From Sphaerolaimus hirsutus (lineage: Eukaryota; Nematoda; Chromadorea; Monhysterida; Sphaerolaimidae), in NCBI GenBank assembly GCA_964036195.1, contig OZ038452.1:22579785-22643784 (forward strand): a stretch of 64,000 bases of DNA, written 5' to 3'. The translations under genes and the position numbers were made by a program. Shown in pieces: positions 1-11,124 of this stretch. Position 1 is the stretch's first letter. Every line of letters begins with the position of its first letter. The notes under the pieces were generated by a model. It worked only from the letters and a program-made list of their open reading frames with translations, was not told where the DNA came from and did no database searches.

Positions 1-455
1 CGGTCTGACTGTACCGCGGCGTGATGAAGTCGTCATCATCGTCCTGCAGTTTACAACGCTAAGTTTACTGTTTCATGTAAAGAGAACTTAAAAAGAAGTT
101 TACTACATCTGCGCATGCACATGGTAAACTGCAAACTTTGTGCTTGTAGGCATTCATAAATGTGTTTGGAACGGATTGCAGTTTACTTGAATGAGTTATG
201 CCCCAGTAATTGCGTTTGACATATACATTATTTTGGTGAACTGACATGCATTCAAAGCTGATTTATGACGTTTCCAGCACACAGTTTGCAGTTCAGCGTG
301 TGTACCCAAGTTAAATTAACCTCCCAGTCGTCCCACTTCACCTTGGCGCGCCCATTTTCTTTTTTCACGCGTTCTTCGTGCAGGCTCCTTTTGCTTTTGG
401 ACGCCTTGCTCTTCAGCGCCACGTGTCGCTCGTACTCGAGCTTTGCCTGAGACAT
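1..455 (-). CDS. Left-edge partial gene, charged protein of unknown family
   Basis: Two exons are visible on the minus strand. Exon 455-321 opens with ATG and encodes 45 residues rich in Lys, Glu and Arg (MSQAKLEYERHV... to ...KVKWDDWE). It ends at a donor GAG|GTTAAT. The next exon starts at 43 after an acceptor ...AACTGCAG and encodes an acidic run DDDDDFITPRYSQT before leaving the window. Both junctions are phase 0. An acceptor-like CTCAG a few bases inside the presumed start means 455 may instead lie within an internal exon. No family is recognised. It points away from gene A, with about 1.9 kb of repeat-rich DNA between their starts. Confidence 0.5.
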
Positions 456-2383
456 ATTTCAAAGTAGTGTTTTGCAGTGACAATTACACAGTGTTTTAAA
501 ACACAGTGTGTTTCAAATTCATGTATACAGCAAGACTCGCTGGTGGATTTTAGAACGGTACAAATCGTGGAATGTGTCTATATAGTTACTGCTTGAAAGA
601 TGAAATGTGTGGGTTCAAGCAAATCATGTTTACTGTGAGAACCCATATCCCGTGAAAGTCTGGGGTTTGGCATTCCCGATCCCCATCCCAATCCCCATCC
701 CCATCCCCATCCCTTCTAAGTAAATTCCGTTTTAACCGTACTGAAAATAACACACTGTTTTTAAACACAGTGTGTTCCAAATAGAGGATGCATTTATGTT
801 CTGGCAACCCATAGCAACGCTTGGTTCGCTAGAGAGTTTTGAATATAGAAATAGTGCAACGTGTGTATATAGTTACTGCTTGAAACATGATAGATGTGGG
901 TTCAAGTCCCTATCCCGATCCCCATTCGTATGCCGATCCCGATCCCCATTCGTATGCCAATCCCGATCCCCATCCCGATCCCCATTCGTATGCCGATCCC
1001 GATCCCCATCCCGATCCCCATCCCGATAAGTAAATTCCCTTTGAACCGTTTTGAAAATAACACACTGTTTTTAACACAGTGTGTTCCAAATAACGGGAAG
1101 CTTGCCGTGTGGGCCTACACACAACTCGCTTAAATCTGTTGGAGAAATCAATTTGTATTGTAGAAATAGTGGAATGTGTGTATATAATTTGTGCTTGAAA
1201 CATGAAAGAAGCGGGTTCAAGCAAATCACGTTTACTGTGAGGAACGTGATTCCCATCCCGATTCCCATGCCCATCCCGATCCCAATCCCGATCCCGATCC
1301 CGATCCCGAAAACTCAATTCCCCTTGAATTCTACTGACAATGACACACTGTTTAAGTACAGTGCGTTTCAAATAAATTTTCGCTGTAATATTTTCATGTA
1401 AATACACGAATATTTGCACAATTTGTTTTGCTGTATGGAAGAAATCATGCAAGGTGTCTACAGTGTGTGCTTGAAACATGAAAGATTTGGGTTCAAGTCC
1501 CTATCCCAATCCCCATCCCGATCCCCATCCCGATCCCCATCCCGATCACAATCCCCATCCCGATCCCCATCCCGATAAGTAAATTCCCTTTGAACCGTAT
1601 TGAAAATAACACACTGTTTTTAACACAGTGTGTTCAAAATATTATGGGAAGCTTGTACGTGTGGGCCTACACACGACTCGCTAGAATCTCCATTTGTATT
1701 GTAGAAATAGTGGAATGTGCGTATATAAATGTGTGCTTGAAACATGAAAGAAGCGGGTTCAAGCAAATCACGTTTACTGTGAGGAACGTGATTCCCATCC
1801 CGATCCCCATCCCGATCCCCATCCCGATCCCAATCCCGATCCCGATCCCGATCCCGAAAACTCAATCCCCTTTGAATCCTACTGACAATGACACACTGTT
1901 TAACTACAGTGCGTTTCAAATAAATTTTCGCTGTAATATTTTCATGTAAATACACGAATATTTCCAGATTTATAGTGTTTTGCTGTATGGAAGAAATCGT
2001 GCAAGGTGTCTACAGTGTGTGCTTGAAACATGAAAGATTTGGGTTCAAGCCAAAAATGTCCAAAACATTTCAACGTGAGAATGACACACGGTTGTTAAAA
2101 ACCGCGTGTTTCAAATAATAGAAGGTAACTCAACCTGTCAACTGCACACAGGTATTTTTGGCATGACATTCATGTGTACAGTGCGTGCTTGAAACATGAA
2201 TGATGTGGGTTCAAGCAAAAAATGTCCAAAATTTAAACGTCCAAAATTTAAATGTCCAAAAGTCAAACGTCACCTTCTCAGTCAGCGTCAGATCATACTC
2301 CGATGGCGGGCGGGCAGTCTGAAAAAAATTTAAGTCGGAAGTGCGCACACGTCTAACGTGTCATACAACAGAATAAAAGCAGT
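456..2383. repeat. Divergent intergenic region with GATCCC minisatellite, hairpins and a ~550-bp tandem duplication
   Basis: The region separates two divergent genes. It contains tracts of the word CCCATCCCGATC at about 680-712, 905-1026, 1249-1308, 1498-1577 and 1793-1856. Short perfect hairpins of the form AACACACTGT...ACAGTGTGTT recur near 490-510, 750-782, 1060-1090 and 1605-1635. A shorter motif GCTTGAAACATGA...GGTTCAAGC also recurs. A stretch of about 550 bp is tandemly duplicated: GTGTGGGCCTACACAC occurs near 1108 and 1659, and GCAAGGTGTCTACAGTG near 1449 and 2000. At 2220-2270 a short AACGTCCAAAATTT repeat follows. Apparent open frames here are repeat translations (Ile-Pro, Asp-Arg), not genes. 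Confidence 0.8.
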
Positions 2384-3416
2384 ATGCCTAGCCTAACTGA
2401 ACAACTTAATTCACTGGCAGTTGGGAACAAGAGCGTCATGTCGCAGCAAGGGCAGCAATCCAGCGGGCCTTACGCTGCGCAACAGTCGCAGTCCGATTTC
2501 AGTCGCACTTTCTCACATGGCATGTTCCAGTTTCCCGCCACAACGAACACCTCAGCCTACCCCTTTCCACCACCGCCCCCAAACAGGTGCTTGTGTACAC
2601 ATTTCAGTATCGTTTCTCTAAAGCTACCTGCCTATCAAGAACCAATTAAAATTTAAACAGCACATTCTAATAAAGAATGTGCTCCAAATAGTGACGTATG
2701 ATCGTTTTGGACAAGGATTTACGCAACAACATTCTGCTTGAGACTGCCACCAAACACTAAAAATGCATGCCATGATCATTTTCCCTGAAACATGACATTA
2801 GCGGGTTTCACTTTTCACACTGCTAAATGCTTTTTGTGATTGCAGGTGCAGCAAACAGTTCTTATGTGATAAGCTTTGTGTATGAGAAAATGTAACAGTG
2901 TGTACACAAGCACAGTTTTCGTTTTCCGGTACCCGGTGCGTCTACACCCAATCAAACAACACAAGTGCAAAGCGGAACTTCAGTGTCCACAGCGGAAGGC
3001 ATGAGTATTGACAGGAGTGAGGAGGATGCAGGCCCCAGAATGACACCATTTCAAGCTGTTAGTTTACAGTGCAGTAAAAACTGACCATGTTGACAAAAAT
3101 TTGTCAAAGTTGATCACGTGTTATTCTTCAAGAAATACGGTTTTTTCCCATTTCTTTCAAAATGCAGATGGATGAGCTCATCAACTTCACGAAAACCACC
3201 GAGAACAACATCGTACACGTGAACACGCAAGTGCAGAAACTGGTGAACACAGTGAACCAGTTTACGGGCAAGATGCATATGGCCAGTAAAGCTACGGAGG
3301 TTCTGTTGGAACACACTAAGTTGCTCGAAAAGAAAGAGAAGGCTTATGAGCGCATGGTGACAGAGCTCGTTCCGCGTGACCTGCAGCGTACCCATCCTGT
3401 CAATCGCTACATGTGA
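2384..3416 (+). CDS. Gene A: 197-residue protein with Q/S/P-rich N-terminus and helical C-terminus, unknown family
   Basis: Three exons are inferred: 2384-2586, 2916-3057 and 3168-3416, totalling 594 nt. The junctions are phase-consistent: donor AACAG|GTGCTT to acceptor AAGCACAG, and donor CAAGCT|GTTAGT to acceptor AAAATGCAG. Residues 1-60 are Gln/Ser-rich with little predicted structure, and a five-proline run lies at 62-66. Residues 68-115 are Ser/Thr-rich and end in an acidic patch. Residues 116-197 look like a long amphipathic helix or coiled coil (MDELINFTKTTENNIV... to ...EKKEKAYERMVTE). I recognise no family. A poly(A) signal AATAAA at 3500-3505 lies inside the terminal exon of gene B on the other strand, so the two 3' ends overlap. 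A role beside the transposase is only inference from position. Confidence 0.6.
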
Positions 3417-3464
3417 AACACTGAACCAACTGATTCCCCCCTTTTATACAGAGAACTGTGATGT

Positions 3465-6400
3465 TCAGAAAGTACTGCTTAAAAGTGAACCGTTCTTGTA
3501 ATAAATGTCTCGGAAAGCGCAACAGAACTGCAAACTCACTTTACTATTGTCAAAATTCAAATTTCGCTTCACGTCGGACGCTGTGGGCGTGGCTGTGTCA
3601 GCGGGTTTGCCCGGCGGTGCGGTCCGGACAGGCTCGGCGGGCTTGGCGGGCTCGGCGGGCATGTCGGGCTCGGCATTCTCGGGTGGGTTCTGCTTATCCG
3701 CCCACCACGGAACACGCTCGTTTGCACCCTGAAAAAATGAGAAATGTTGAAAGAATTTTGCATTAGAAAAAGCTTTAAAGTAGGCAGTAGCGCATGCACA
3801 CGCTAGTTTACTGCCACATGTAGGTAAACTGATAAAGCAGCTTTGAACGCATTTCAGTTCACTGAAATGGTTTATTCATTGACTGCAGTTGCCAGAGACA
3901 TCACTGTATGAAACGCAAATGCGTTATAAGTTGAGGTATCAGTTTACAAAAATGTTGCGGTAAAGTAGTGTGTGCATGACCATTAGTACAACAGAAGCTG
4001 GATTACAGGGAAGCTAACTAACACCAAAGAATGACACCGAAAATGAGGGAAAAAAGGTATAGATGGTGCATGTACTTCAGCGATGTACATGCTTAATAAT
4101 TAGTTGAAATCAGAATCCACCTTCCTTTCACCAACACCGGGAAAGTGCACAGTTAATAGTCCTAGAAGCTACAAAAAACTTTAAATGGTAAGTGCCACTT
4201 ACAGTTAAACTTACACTGTCGAACGGCCTACCTGCCATTCAGAAAGTTTTTCGAAAAAAGTTAACAGTAAAATGGTAAACAGTGTCGGGCTAACGATATC
4301 CATCAGGCGACGCGGAAGCGACAATGTGCGGTGGTAAATTGGAAAGGGGCAAAACGGGCCCGGTGTCCTCGTCGTGTGCCGAATCCAACCGTCGTCACCG
4401 GGACCCGAGTGAACCCAGCCCTGGCCCTCGTCCAAAACATCTGCACAAAGAGCACGTTACAATGAATGTTTCGTTTCCATGTTAAAAAGACAGTTAGAAA
4501 AGAGTACCGTCTTTGTACATGGCCGGCAACGGGGTAGTGCACGTGGGCATGGCCAACTCGTTCCGGATTTCTTGCAGGGTCTGCGAAATAGGAGAAACAT
4601 TTTGAGAAAATGTTTTGCAAAAGGAACTTAGCCATGTAGAATTTTGTAAATACAAAATTATAAAATCAGAGCAGTTGAAGCCAGTTTCGATTCAGCCAAT
4701 GTAATTCTCACTTTGTAAGAAACAATTAAAATTTTAAGACAGTGAAAAAGTGGGCATTTTGATCGCTGAAAAATATATATATGGCACACACTGAGACATT
4801 TTTGATTCCAAGAATATACACCTTTCTAAGAACCAATTAAAATTGTCAGCCAGTGAAACAGTGAGAAATTTGATGGCTGAAAAATATATATATGGCACAC
4901 ACTGAGACATTTTCGATTCCATCAATCTACACCTTTCTAAGAACCAATTAAAATTGTGAGCCAGTGAAACAGTGAGAATTTTGATGGCTGAAAAATATAT
5001 ATATGGCACACACTGAGACATTTTTGATCCCAACTTCTGATGCATGAGGTGAACAATTTTCAAAAGAGAAATATGGGAAAAAGTGATTTTACAGAAGGAT
5101 TTTGGTATAACAAAAATTTAAATATGGAACCCACTTAGACATTTTTTGATTCCAAACATACCTGCAGAATGTGCAAAATTTTCAAAACAGAAACATGGTG
5201 AAATTTTATTTCACATGAAACATTTTGATTATACACAAATATAAATATGGAAGCCACTTAGACACTTTCGATTCCAACGGAATATGCAGAAGGTGAAAAA
5301 TTTTCAAAAGAGAAACATGTGAAAAATGGATCTCACATGAAACATTTTGGTTGAACAAAACTATATATGGAACCCTGTCAGACACTTTTTGATTTCACAC
5401 ATATACGCAGAGTTTGCCAAAACTTAGAAACGGAATTATGGGAAAAAGTCATTTTACATGACCGATTTTTGGTATAACAAAAATATAAATATGAGCCCAT
5501 TTCCCTACTTTTTTGATTAGTATACGTCTCCATATTTCACCAAAAAACAATCGTACTGAACTAACTTCGGCGGTGAGTGTGCCCTTCACCTTCTGCACGC
5601 CACTGCTTTTCGGTTGCCGGTCAGTGCGCTCTTCTGCCACGATCGGATCGCCATACTGAAATACGTAAGAGTACATGTATTGAAGAATTTACAAAACTGA
5701 ACATTCTTATATTGAAACTTCCGCATACTTAAAATTTACATTTAAAGAAAAAAAAGTGCAAAAAGGATGAAAGTAAAGAAGTAAACTTACTTCATTCAGA
5801 CGGCCAGTTCTGTACTCGCACGTCCTGTTGTGCTCCTCCCTCAAGCGCTTCTTTTCCGCAATCTTCCCGGGGCTTTCCGGCGGAATTGGTAGGCCGGCCT
5901 CCATCGCCGCGCGCTCTTCCTCATCCTGCAACACATTCAGAAACGTCTAAAACATGTCTCAAGAACACTGAAAGAATTCTTACTGAACGTAAACTAACAT
6001 AAATACCGTGACACCGCGGCTTGTCACAAACGAAGAGCGCCCACTTTCGCTTTGGCTTCTCGGCTGCGGCAGCGTCTTGGCCAACTGTCGGCGTCGAAGG
6101 CTTGGCCTTCTCGGCTGTGGCAGTGTCTTGGCAAACTGTCGGCGTCGGGGACCGCGAACCCCCAACAACGACAGTTTTTGTTTTCAGTTTCTTCTGTTGC
6201 ACGGGCGCCGGCAATTCCTTGGCGGGCGGTACGACGGGCGCGGGCGCGGGCGCGGCCGCGGGCGCGGCCGCGGGCGCGGGCGCGGGCGCGGGCATGGACA
6301 CGGAAGCCGTAGTGCTTGCAGCGGGTGCAACCACTGCGGACGGCACAAGGGGACCACCGTACACGTTCGTGGCTGCCTCACGTGCCTGCCGTTGCAGCTC

Positions 6401-7589
6401 CTGCTGCAAAGTGACAGTGTGTGTGTGAGATCAAACTATCAGTTTACATCTACATGTTACATAATGGGTAAAAGGTGCTACAGTATGTCTGTCACAGTGT
6501 GCAAAGTTACACTGTCATGGCAACATCAGTTTACATCTACTTTTTACATAAGTGGTGAAAACAGCAACAGTAGTTCACGTTGCGCAAACTTTCATGAAAG
6601 TGTACAGTGAGGTAATGCCTGAAAGAGAACGTATTCAAATAAAGAAAAAATGACAAACCATTTTTTTCTCTTTCAATTGCAGCCTCTTCTTGTCTCTGCG
6701 CCGCTTCGCCCCGATTCTGTCATTTTCCAACTTTCTGAGCCTTCTTTGCTCCTCCATCGACAATTTCTGCTGGCGCGCTCTTTCCTCCTCGCGCGCTTTT
6801 TCCTGCTCCTCCAAACGGTCACCGTCAGCCGGGACTTCCGGCTCAGCCGGAGAGTCCTGACTCGCGAACAAATCCTGAAAAGGAACATTGTGTACACTTT
6901 TGACACGGTGGAAAGAGAATTCCGCATAGTTGAAACAAATGAAATGTGAGTTTACGAAAAAGCACAGAAGTTTGCTAAATTAGAAATGAATTTAGACAAA
7001 TTTCAAATAAAGAATAAACTGTGTGTGTAGAAAAAGTTCAGAAACCCATACAAATATAAGTAGCAAACCTGCGACAAAACCCTGCCAAACGAATGTGCGA
7101 GGTGATCGTCGGGGACAAGCACGCGCTGCGGCTCGGAAATGTCGCGCTGAGAACTCTGCGCAGCCTGCCCTCTGGTGCGCATGTTTGTGCCTCGGCCACG
7201 CACGGGCGGTCCAGTCGGAACGGTCTGAAGTGGGGCAAACGATTTGTAAACATTGGTTGGCTTATCTTGGATTGTAAATATCGCGTTGGCTTGTAAACAT
7301 TCGCAAATTGTAGATAAATTGGCAGATGTCCAAAACACACTTGTACTCAAACAAAAATGATAACTAGAAAATGAATGAAAAGAAATGGTCAGATAACCAA
7401 AGAAATCGGATGAGTAACCTGTTCTGGGGGCTGGCTCTCACTTTTCTGCTTTGGCGGCCGTCCACGTTTGTTTCCATTTTTGCCTTTGCCGCCATCCGAA
7501 GTCGTTTCCGCGGTCGCGGAAACGTTTTGCGATCGGCCGCGCGCCATACCGCCCAAAGTTCGGACCATTTTCGACGCGAAATCAATCAA
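3465..7589 (-). CDS. Gene B: ~561-residue charged protein with AT-hook and basic coiled coil, unknown family
   Basis: Nine exons on the minus strand fit in frame: 7589-7419, 7224-7069, 6874-6659, 6403-6032, 5925-5791, 5655-5566, 4580-4508, 4440-4232 and 3728-3465. All junctions are phase 0 except the phase-1 junction between exons 7 and 8. Donors include GTAAGT (exon 5), GTTAGT (exon 6) and GTTTGC/GTTTGT. Residues 41-47 read KRGRPPK, a typical AT-hook core. Residues 130-180 are a Glu/Arg/Lys helix; KLENDRIGAKRRRDKKR places Asn and Arg eight apart as bZIP basic regions do, but this is a weak match. Exon 4 carries an Ala-Pro repeat, and exon 9 is rich in PAEPAKPAEP. The exon 4 and exon 8 donors are the least certain. 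A DNA-binding partner of the transposase, the role of the Myb-like protein in other Harbingers, is plausible but unproven. Confidence 0.55.
3500..3505 (+). promoter_or_regulatory. Poly(A) signal for gene A
   Basis: AATAAA lies 84 nt after the gene A stop. It falls within the last coding exon of gene B on the opposite strand, so the two transcripts should overlap tail to tail. Confidence 0.45.
4735..5480. repeat. 111-bp tandem repeats in intron 6 of gene B
   Basis: The marker GCTGAAAAATATATATATGG recurs at about 4765, 4876 and 4987, a spacing of 111 bp. More diverged units continue to about 5480, marked by AAATATGG...CACTTAGACA. The whole array lies in the intron between 5566 and 4580. Open frames inside it are repeat translations. 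Confidence 0.75.
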
Positions 7590-7820
7590 ACGGTCTATTT
7601 TTCACTTTTCCACAAAATTTTCGCTTTTTATTTCTTATCTGTGAAAGATATGGATTTGTGACAAAAAAAAGTGACACGTCGTGATACAATTTTATGTTAT
7701 TCATGGTTACTTTTTTTAATGACATGTTTCATTTCTGGCTACATGCCAGAAATGTCTGGCATATGGCCAGAAATCTGAAATATCGATTGACAAAAACTGT
7801 CCCCAAAAAAACGTTTCAAA
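7590..7820. promoter_or_regulatory. 231-bp bidirectional promoter between gene B and the transposase, with palindrome
   Basis: The two start codons lie head to head. At 7733-7773 the motif TTTCTGGC and its complement GCCAGAAA alternate (TTTCTGGC..GCCAGAAA..TCTGGC..GCCAGAAA), giving nested palindromes. Such a site could bind a dimeric regulator or the transposase itself; that is inference. Confidence 0.4.
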
Positions 7821-10311
7821 ATGGCGCAAGATGAATCCATTTTGGGACAAATGCAAAGAATGAACGAAGCGCTAGAGCGGAATTTGGATGGAACTGCGCC
7901 ACTAACGCACAATCAGAAGAGACAAATTTTAGCCGCTTTTTTGGCAGTCGGGAACACGTTGTTTTCGTATGATGTGGACAACGACGACGAAGAACAAGAG
8001 CAGGAACAGCAGAATGCCGCACAAGAACAGGGTGATCACGGCAGGAAAAAGTACATGACACCGTATTTACTAGAAAGGGCGCGCTCCAGGGGCAATTACT
8101 GGCGAGCTGTTATTGCCTGCAAGAACACCGATCCAGCATGGTTTTACAAACTGTGCAGGGTTCGTTGTTTCACAATTTCTGTTATTTACGTAAAATATAC
8201 AGACGTATATAACATCACTTACTGTGTTGTGACATTTTCATGTTATTGTTTACAACAACATTGCAATCGAACAGTAAACTGATATTTATGAATGAACTCA
8301 GTTTACCGATAACGTTCACAATGATTACAAATTAATTACAGCTGTGGCCAACTGAATTCGAACAGCTGCACGCGATGCTTACAGCTGTCGACCCTGAAAC
8401 TGGTGAACAGTACCTGAGGACACGAGATGTAAGAAGACACATCGCTGTAGTGACAACCGAAATGCGACTGTTTTACTTTCTGTATACATGCGCAAACGGC
8501 CGGGAAGTTGAAGATTGTGCCGGCCAGTCACAGGTGATACCATTTTTCATGCTTTTAGATTGCTTTATAGTTCATTGTATTTTGGAAAAACATTTACAGA
8601 TTTCCGGCGCTACGATTAGAACGATTATTGACGAAGTGTCCACCGGAATAGTGAAAGTTTTGAAGGACCACTTGAAACCTATGGGGAGTGATTTAGGGCA
8701 AATGAAAGATTTCGCGCAGCAATACTGGAAACTGTGGCAGATGCCGAACTGTGTGGGGAGTCTGGATGGCAAACACATCCGTATTCGCAAACCCGCTGGT
8801 AAGTACATATCATTTTACGCATTCTACTTTTGCCCTCATGTGTGTTGTTTCCAGTAAACATAAACATGGTGAGTCGTATGCAACGTCACGGTAAACTAAG
8901 CGTCGCATTTGCGACGCTTGCGACGCTTGCGACGCGTGCGTCGCCTTCAATCAGAAATAGTCGCCAGTTTACCAAGGTTGCAAATTTTTTTGTGAAAACG
9001 TCGCTTTTCGTCGCATTTTGCGTCGCAAACGTCGCAAAATCGTCGCTTTTGCTTGAGTTTAACCGCAACCCCCACCGATTTGAAAGTAACTTCATTTGGG
9101 TCATGGGAATGTTGTGCAAATGATTTTTGGATGTACTTGTAGAGAAAAAAATTGCGCTTCTTCTGACGTACCTGGCTTCTCATAAAAGTGATCCAAAAAA
9201 AAGTTATGATTTTTTTTAAAAAAGGGCCAAATTGCGCGACGAAATGGCGACGGTCTGGCGACGGTCTGGCGACTGTAGAAAAATGACTAAATTCACAGTG
9301 ATGGGAAACTGTGCAGTGAGGTGGAAATGTTTACAGTTACAAAAGTAAATGAAAAACGCCTTGCAGAGGGTGGAACGAGATACTGGTGCTACAAGGGCTT
9401 CTCGTCGATTATACTGTTCATCAGCGCCAGCGCAGATTTGAAAATTCAGTACGTGGACATCGGTATGCCGGGGTCACAAGCAGATGGTGCTGTGCTGATC
9501 ACGTCTGATTTCGGGCAGGATTTGATGTGAGTTTACATCCTTTTTGACATGTTCCAATGAGGTGCTATACATTTACACATGATAAAAGTGATACATTTAC
9601 ACAGACATGGCAGAATGCTTATGGCGCCACCGTGCTTGCTGCCCGGTGCAGATGCCAACGAACCTGCAAATACCATTCCGAGTTATTTTGTGGGTGATCA
9701 AGCGTTCGCGTTGCGCAAGTGGTGTATGGTGCCATATGCGCTGCATGCAGATGACAGCCAGCGACACTTCAACTATCGGTGTGTTTGAATATTGTGAAAG
9801 AAGCGTTGTTTGGTAAAACTGAAATCTAAATTTGACTGCAACTACTGCAGCTTATCCCGAGCTAGGCGCACTGTCGAATGCGTCTTTGGTATTTTGGCTG
9901 GCAGATGGCGCATACTGCTGACCTGTATCGCGATGGAACCGCCGCGCGTACAAAGACTGGTTATGGCCTGTTGCCACCTGCACAATTGGCTGCGTGATAT
10001 CCGCGGGGAAAGTGCTGCCAACCAATTTGATGAAAATGGCGATGAAAAACCACAAGATGACCCGAACGACACTGTTGAGCGAAATGTAAGTTTACCTTGC
10101 ATATTCACTGTTACAATTCAACATCACATAAATTCATTCCCATACACAGCTGCAGTGGCGACCAGTGTACGACAACATGGATACGATCGATAACGTGCCA
10201 ATCCGAAGGGACGTTGACGAAAGAGATGCGCGCCCCATCAGGGATGCAATCAAGGAGTGGATGATGACGGACGCCGGTCGTGTTCCGTGGGTGAATCCCG
10301 CTGACTGCTGA
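7821..10311 (+). CDS. PIF/Harbinger DDE transposase, seven exons, apparently intact
   Basis: Exons are 7821-8159, 8342-8533, 8600-8798, 9367-9526, 9605-9778, 9851-10085 and 10156-10311 (the last could start at 10150). All join in frame, giving about 484 residues without stops. Donors include GTAAGT (exons 3 and 6) and GTGAGT (exon 4). The DDE_Tnp_4 landmarks are present: the first Asp in CVGSLDGKHIRIRKP (about residue 233), the second in YVDIGMPGSQADG (Asp 274 or 283), the FVGDQAF block, and the Glu in LSRARRTVECVFGIL (about 364). A helical acidic N-terminus of about 110 residues precedes the nuclease. The enzyme would excise and reinsert the element at a 3-bp target. It is divergently transcribed from gene B. 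Intactness suggests recent activity. Confidence 0.9.
8799..9366. repeat. GTCGCA-rich intron 3 of the transposase
   Basis: The longest intron of the transposase (568 bp) is packed with GCGACG/CGTCGC words, mainly at 8890-9050 and 9232-9275 (for example GACGCTTGCGACGCTTGCGA). No coding potential is seen. Confidence 0.6.
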
Positions 10312-11124
10312 ATTTGCAACTACGTTGAATATAAAAATCAAACTGAAATATTTCCGTTGCAGTGGCAGTTAGCATTAAAGTGGCACTGGAATGGTAAACT
10401 GATGTAACAAATACAAAAAATTCATTTTCATGCTATCTGCTACAGCTACACTTCATTTTTCGATTGCAACCGGTTATAATGGTTGTTATGTAGTACACTG
10501 TCGTTGAATGGACAATTTTCATTCACTATTCGATTTTTGGCTGATTTTTTCTTTTTTAATTGTGATTAAATCATAATTCGCAAAGTCTTTCGTTTCACGC
10601 CGCGAAAAATTGTGTGATGTGTGCAGCTAATGTTCCTCTTTCATGTGTGATTTTTTTTTCCGGATTCGGGCTTTCCGTTCACGTGCTAGTGATTTATTTG
10701 CGTTTAATTGAAATAAAATCATAAAAAATCGAAAGTTTATATTTCATGTCCGCTGTGTACACCAATCGATAGCGCAAAGAAAACTGATAATTTAGAACGT
10801 TTCAATAAACGAAAAAACGTAACAGGTGATTTTATAAAAATTTATTTCCACAAAAAAATGATAAATTCAATAAAAAATCCAATGTTGCACTTAAAAATAT
10901 TTTAAAAATTTTGACAACATCTACACAACGTACTGTACACGATGACGCAAAAAAATTGCATAAACAATGCTCCGTTCTTCCACAATTAAAGAAATTAGAA
11001 ATTAATGTTTACAGCGTAAATTCACATCACAGGCAAACTTGAAAAAAATAAAGATGGCGGCCTAAACTCCGCCCACTTTTACTATGCGTGAATTTAGCCG
11101 GTAAACTAAAAAATGGAGTTTACC
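10312..11124. other. Transposase 3' flank, AT-rich
   Basis: No gene is seen. A poly(A) signal AATAAA stands at 10712-10717, about 400 nt after the stop. The tail from 11040 is GC-richer and leads into the terminal repeat. Confidence 0.5.

Noticed and set aside
880..915. tRNA-like B-box (GGGTTCAAGTCCC) repeated in the 0.6-2.2 kb region
   Set aside because: There is no A box at the right distance and no cloverleaf. The motif belongs to the GCTTGAA...TTCAAGC hairpin unit of the local repeat.
894..1949. Open frames of Ile-Pro and Arg-Asp repeats
   Set aside because: They are translations of the CCCATCCCGATC minisatellite in several frames and on both strands.
6184..6381. Plus-strand and alternative minus-strand frames over 6.0-6.6 kb
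   Set aside because: They are shadows of the Ala-Pro repeat in exon 4 of gene B, which has matching splice phases on both sides.
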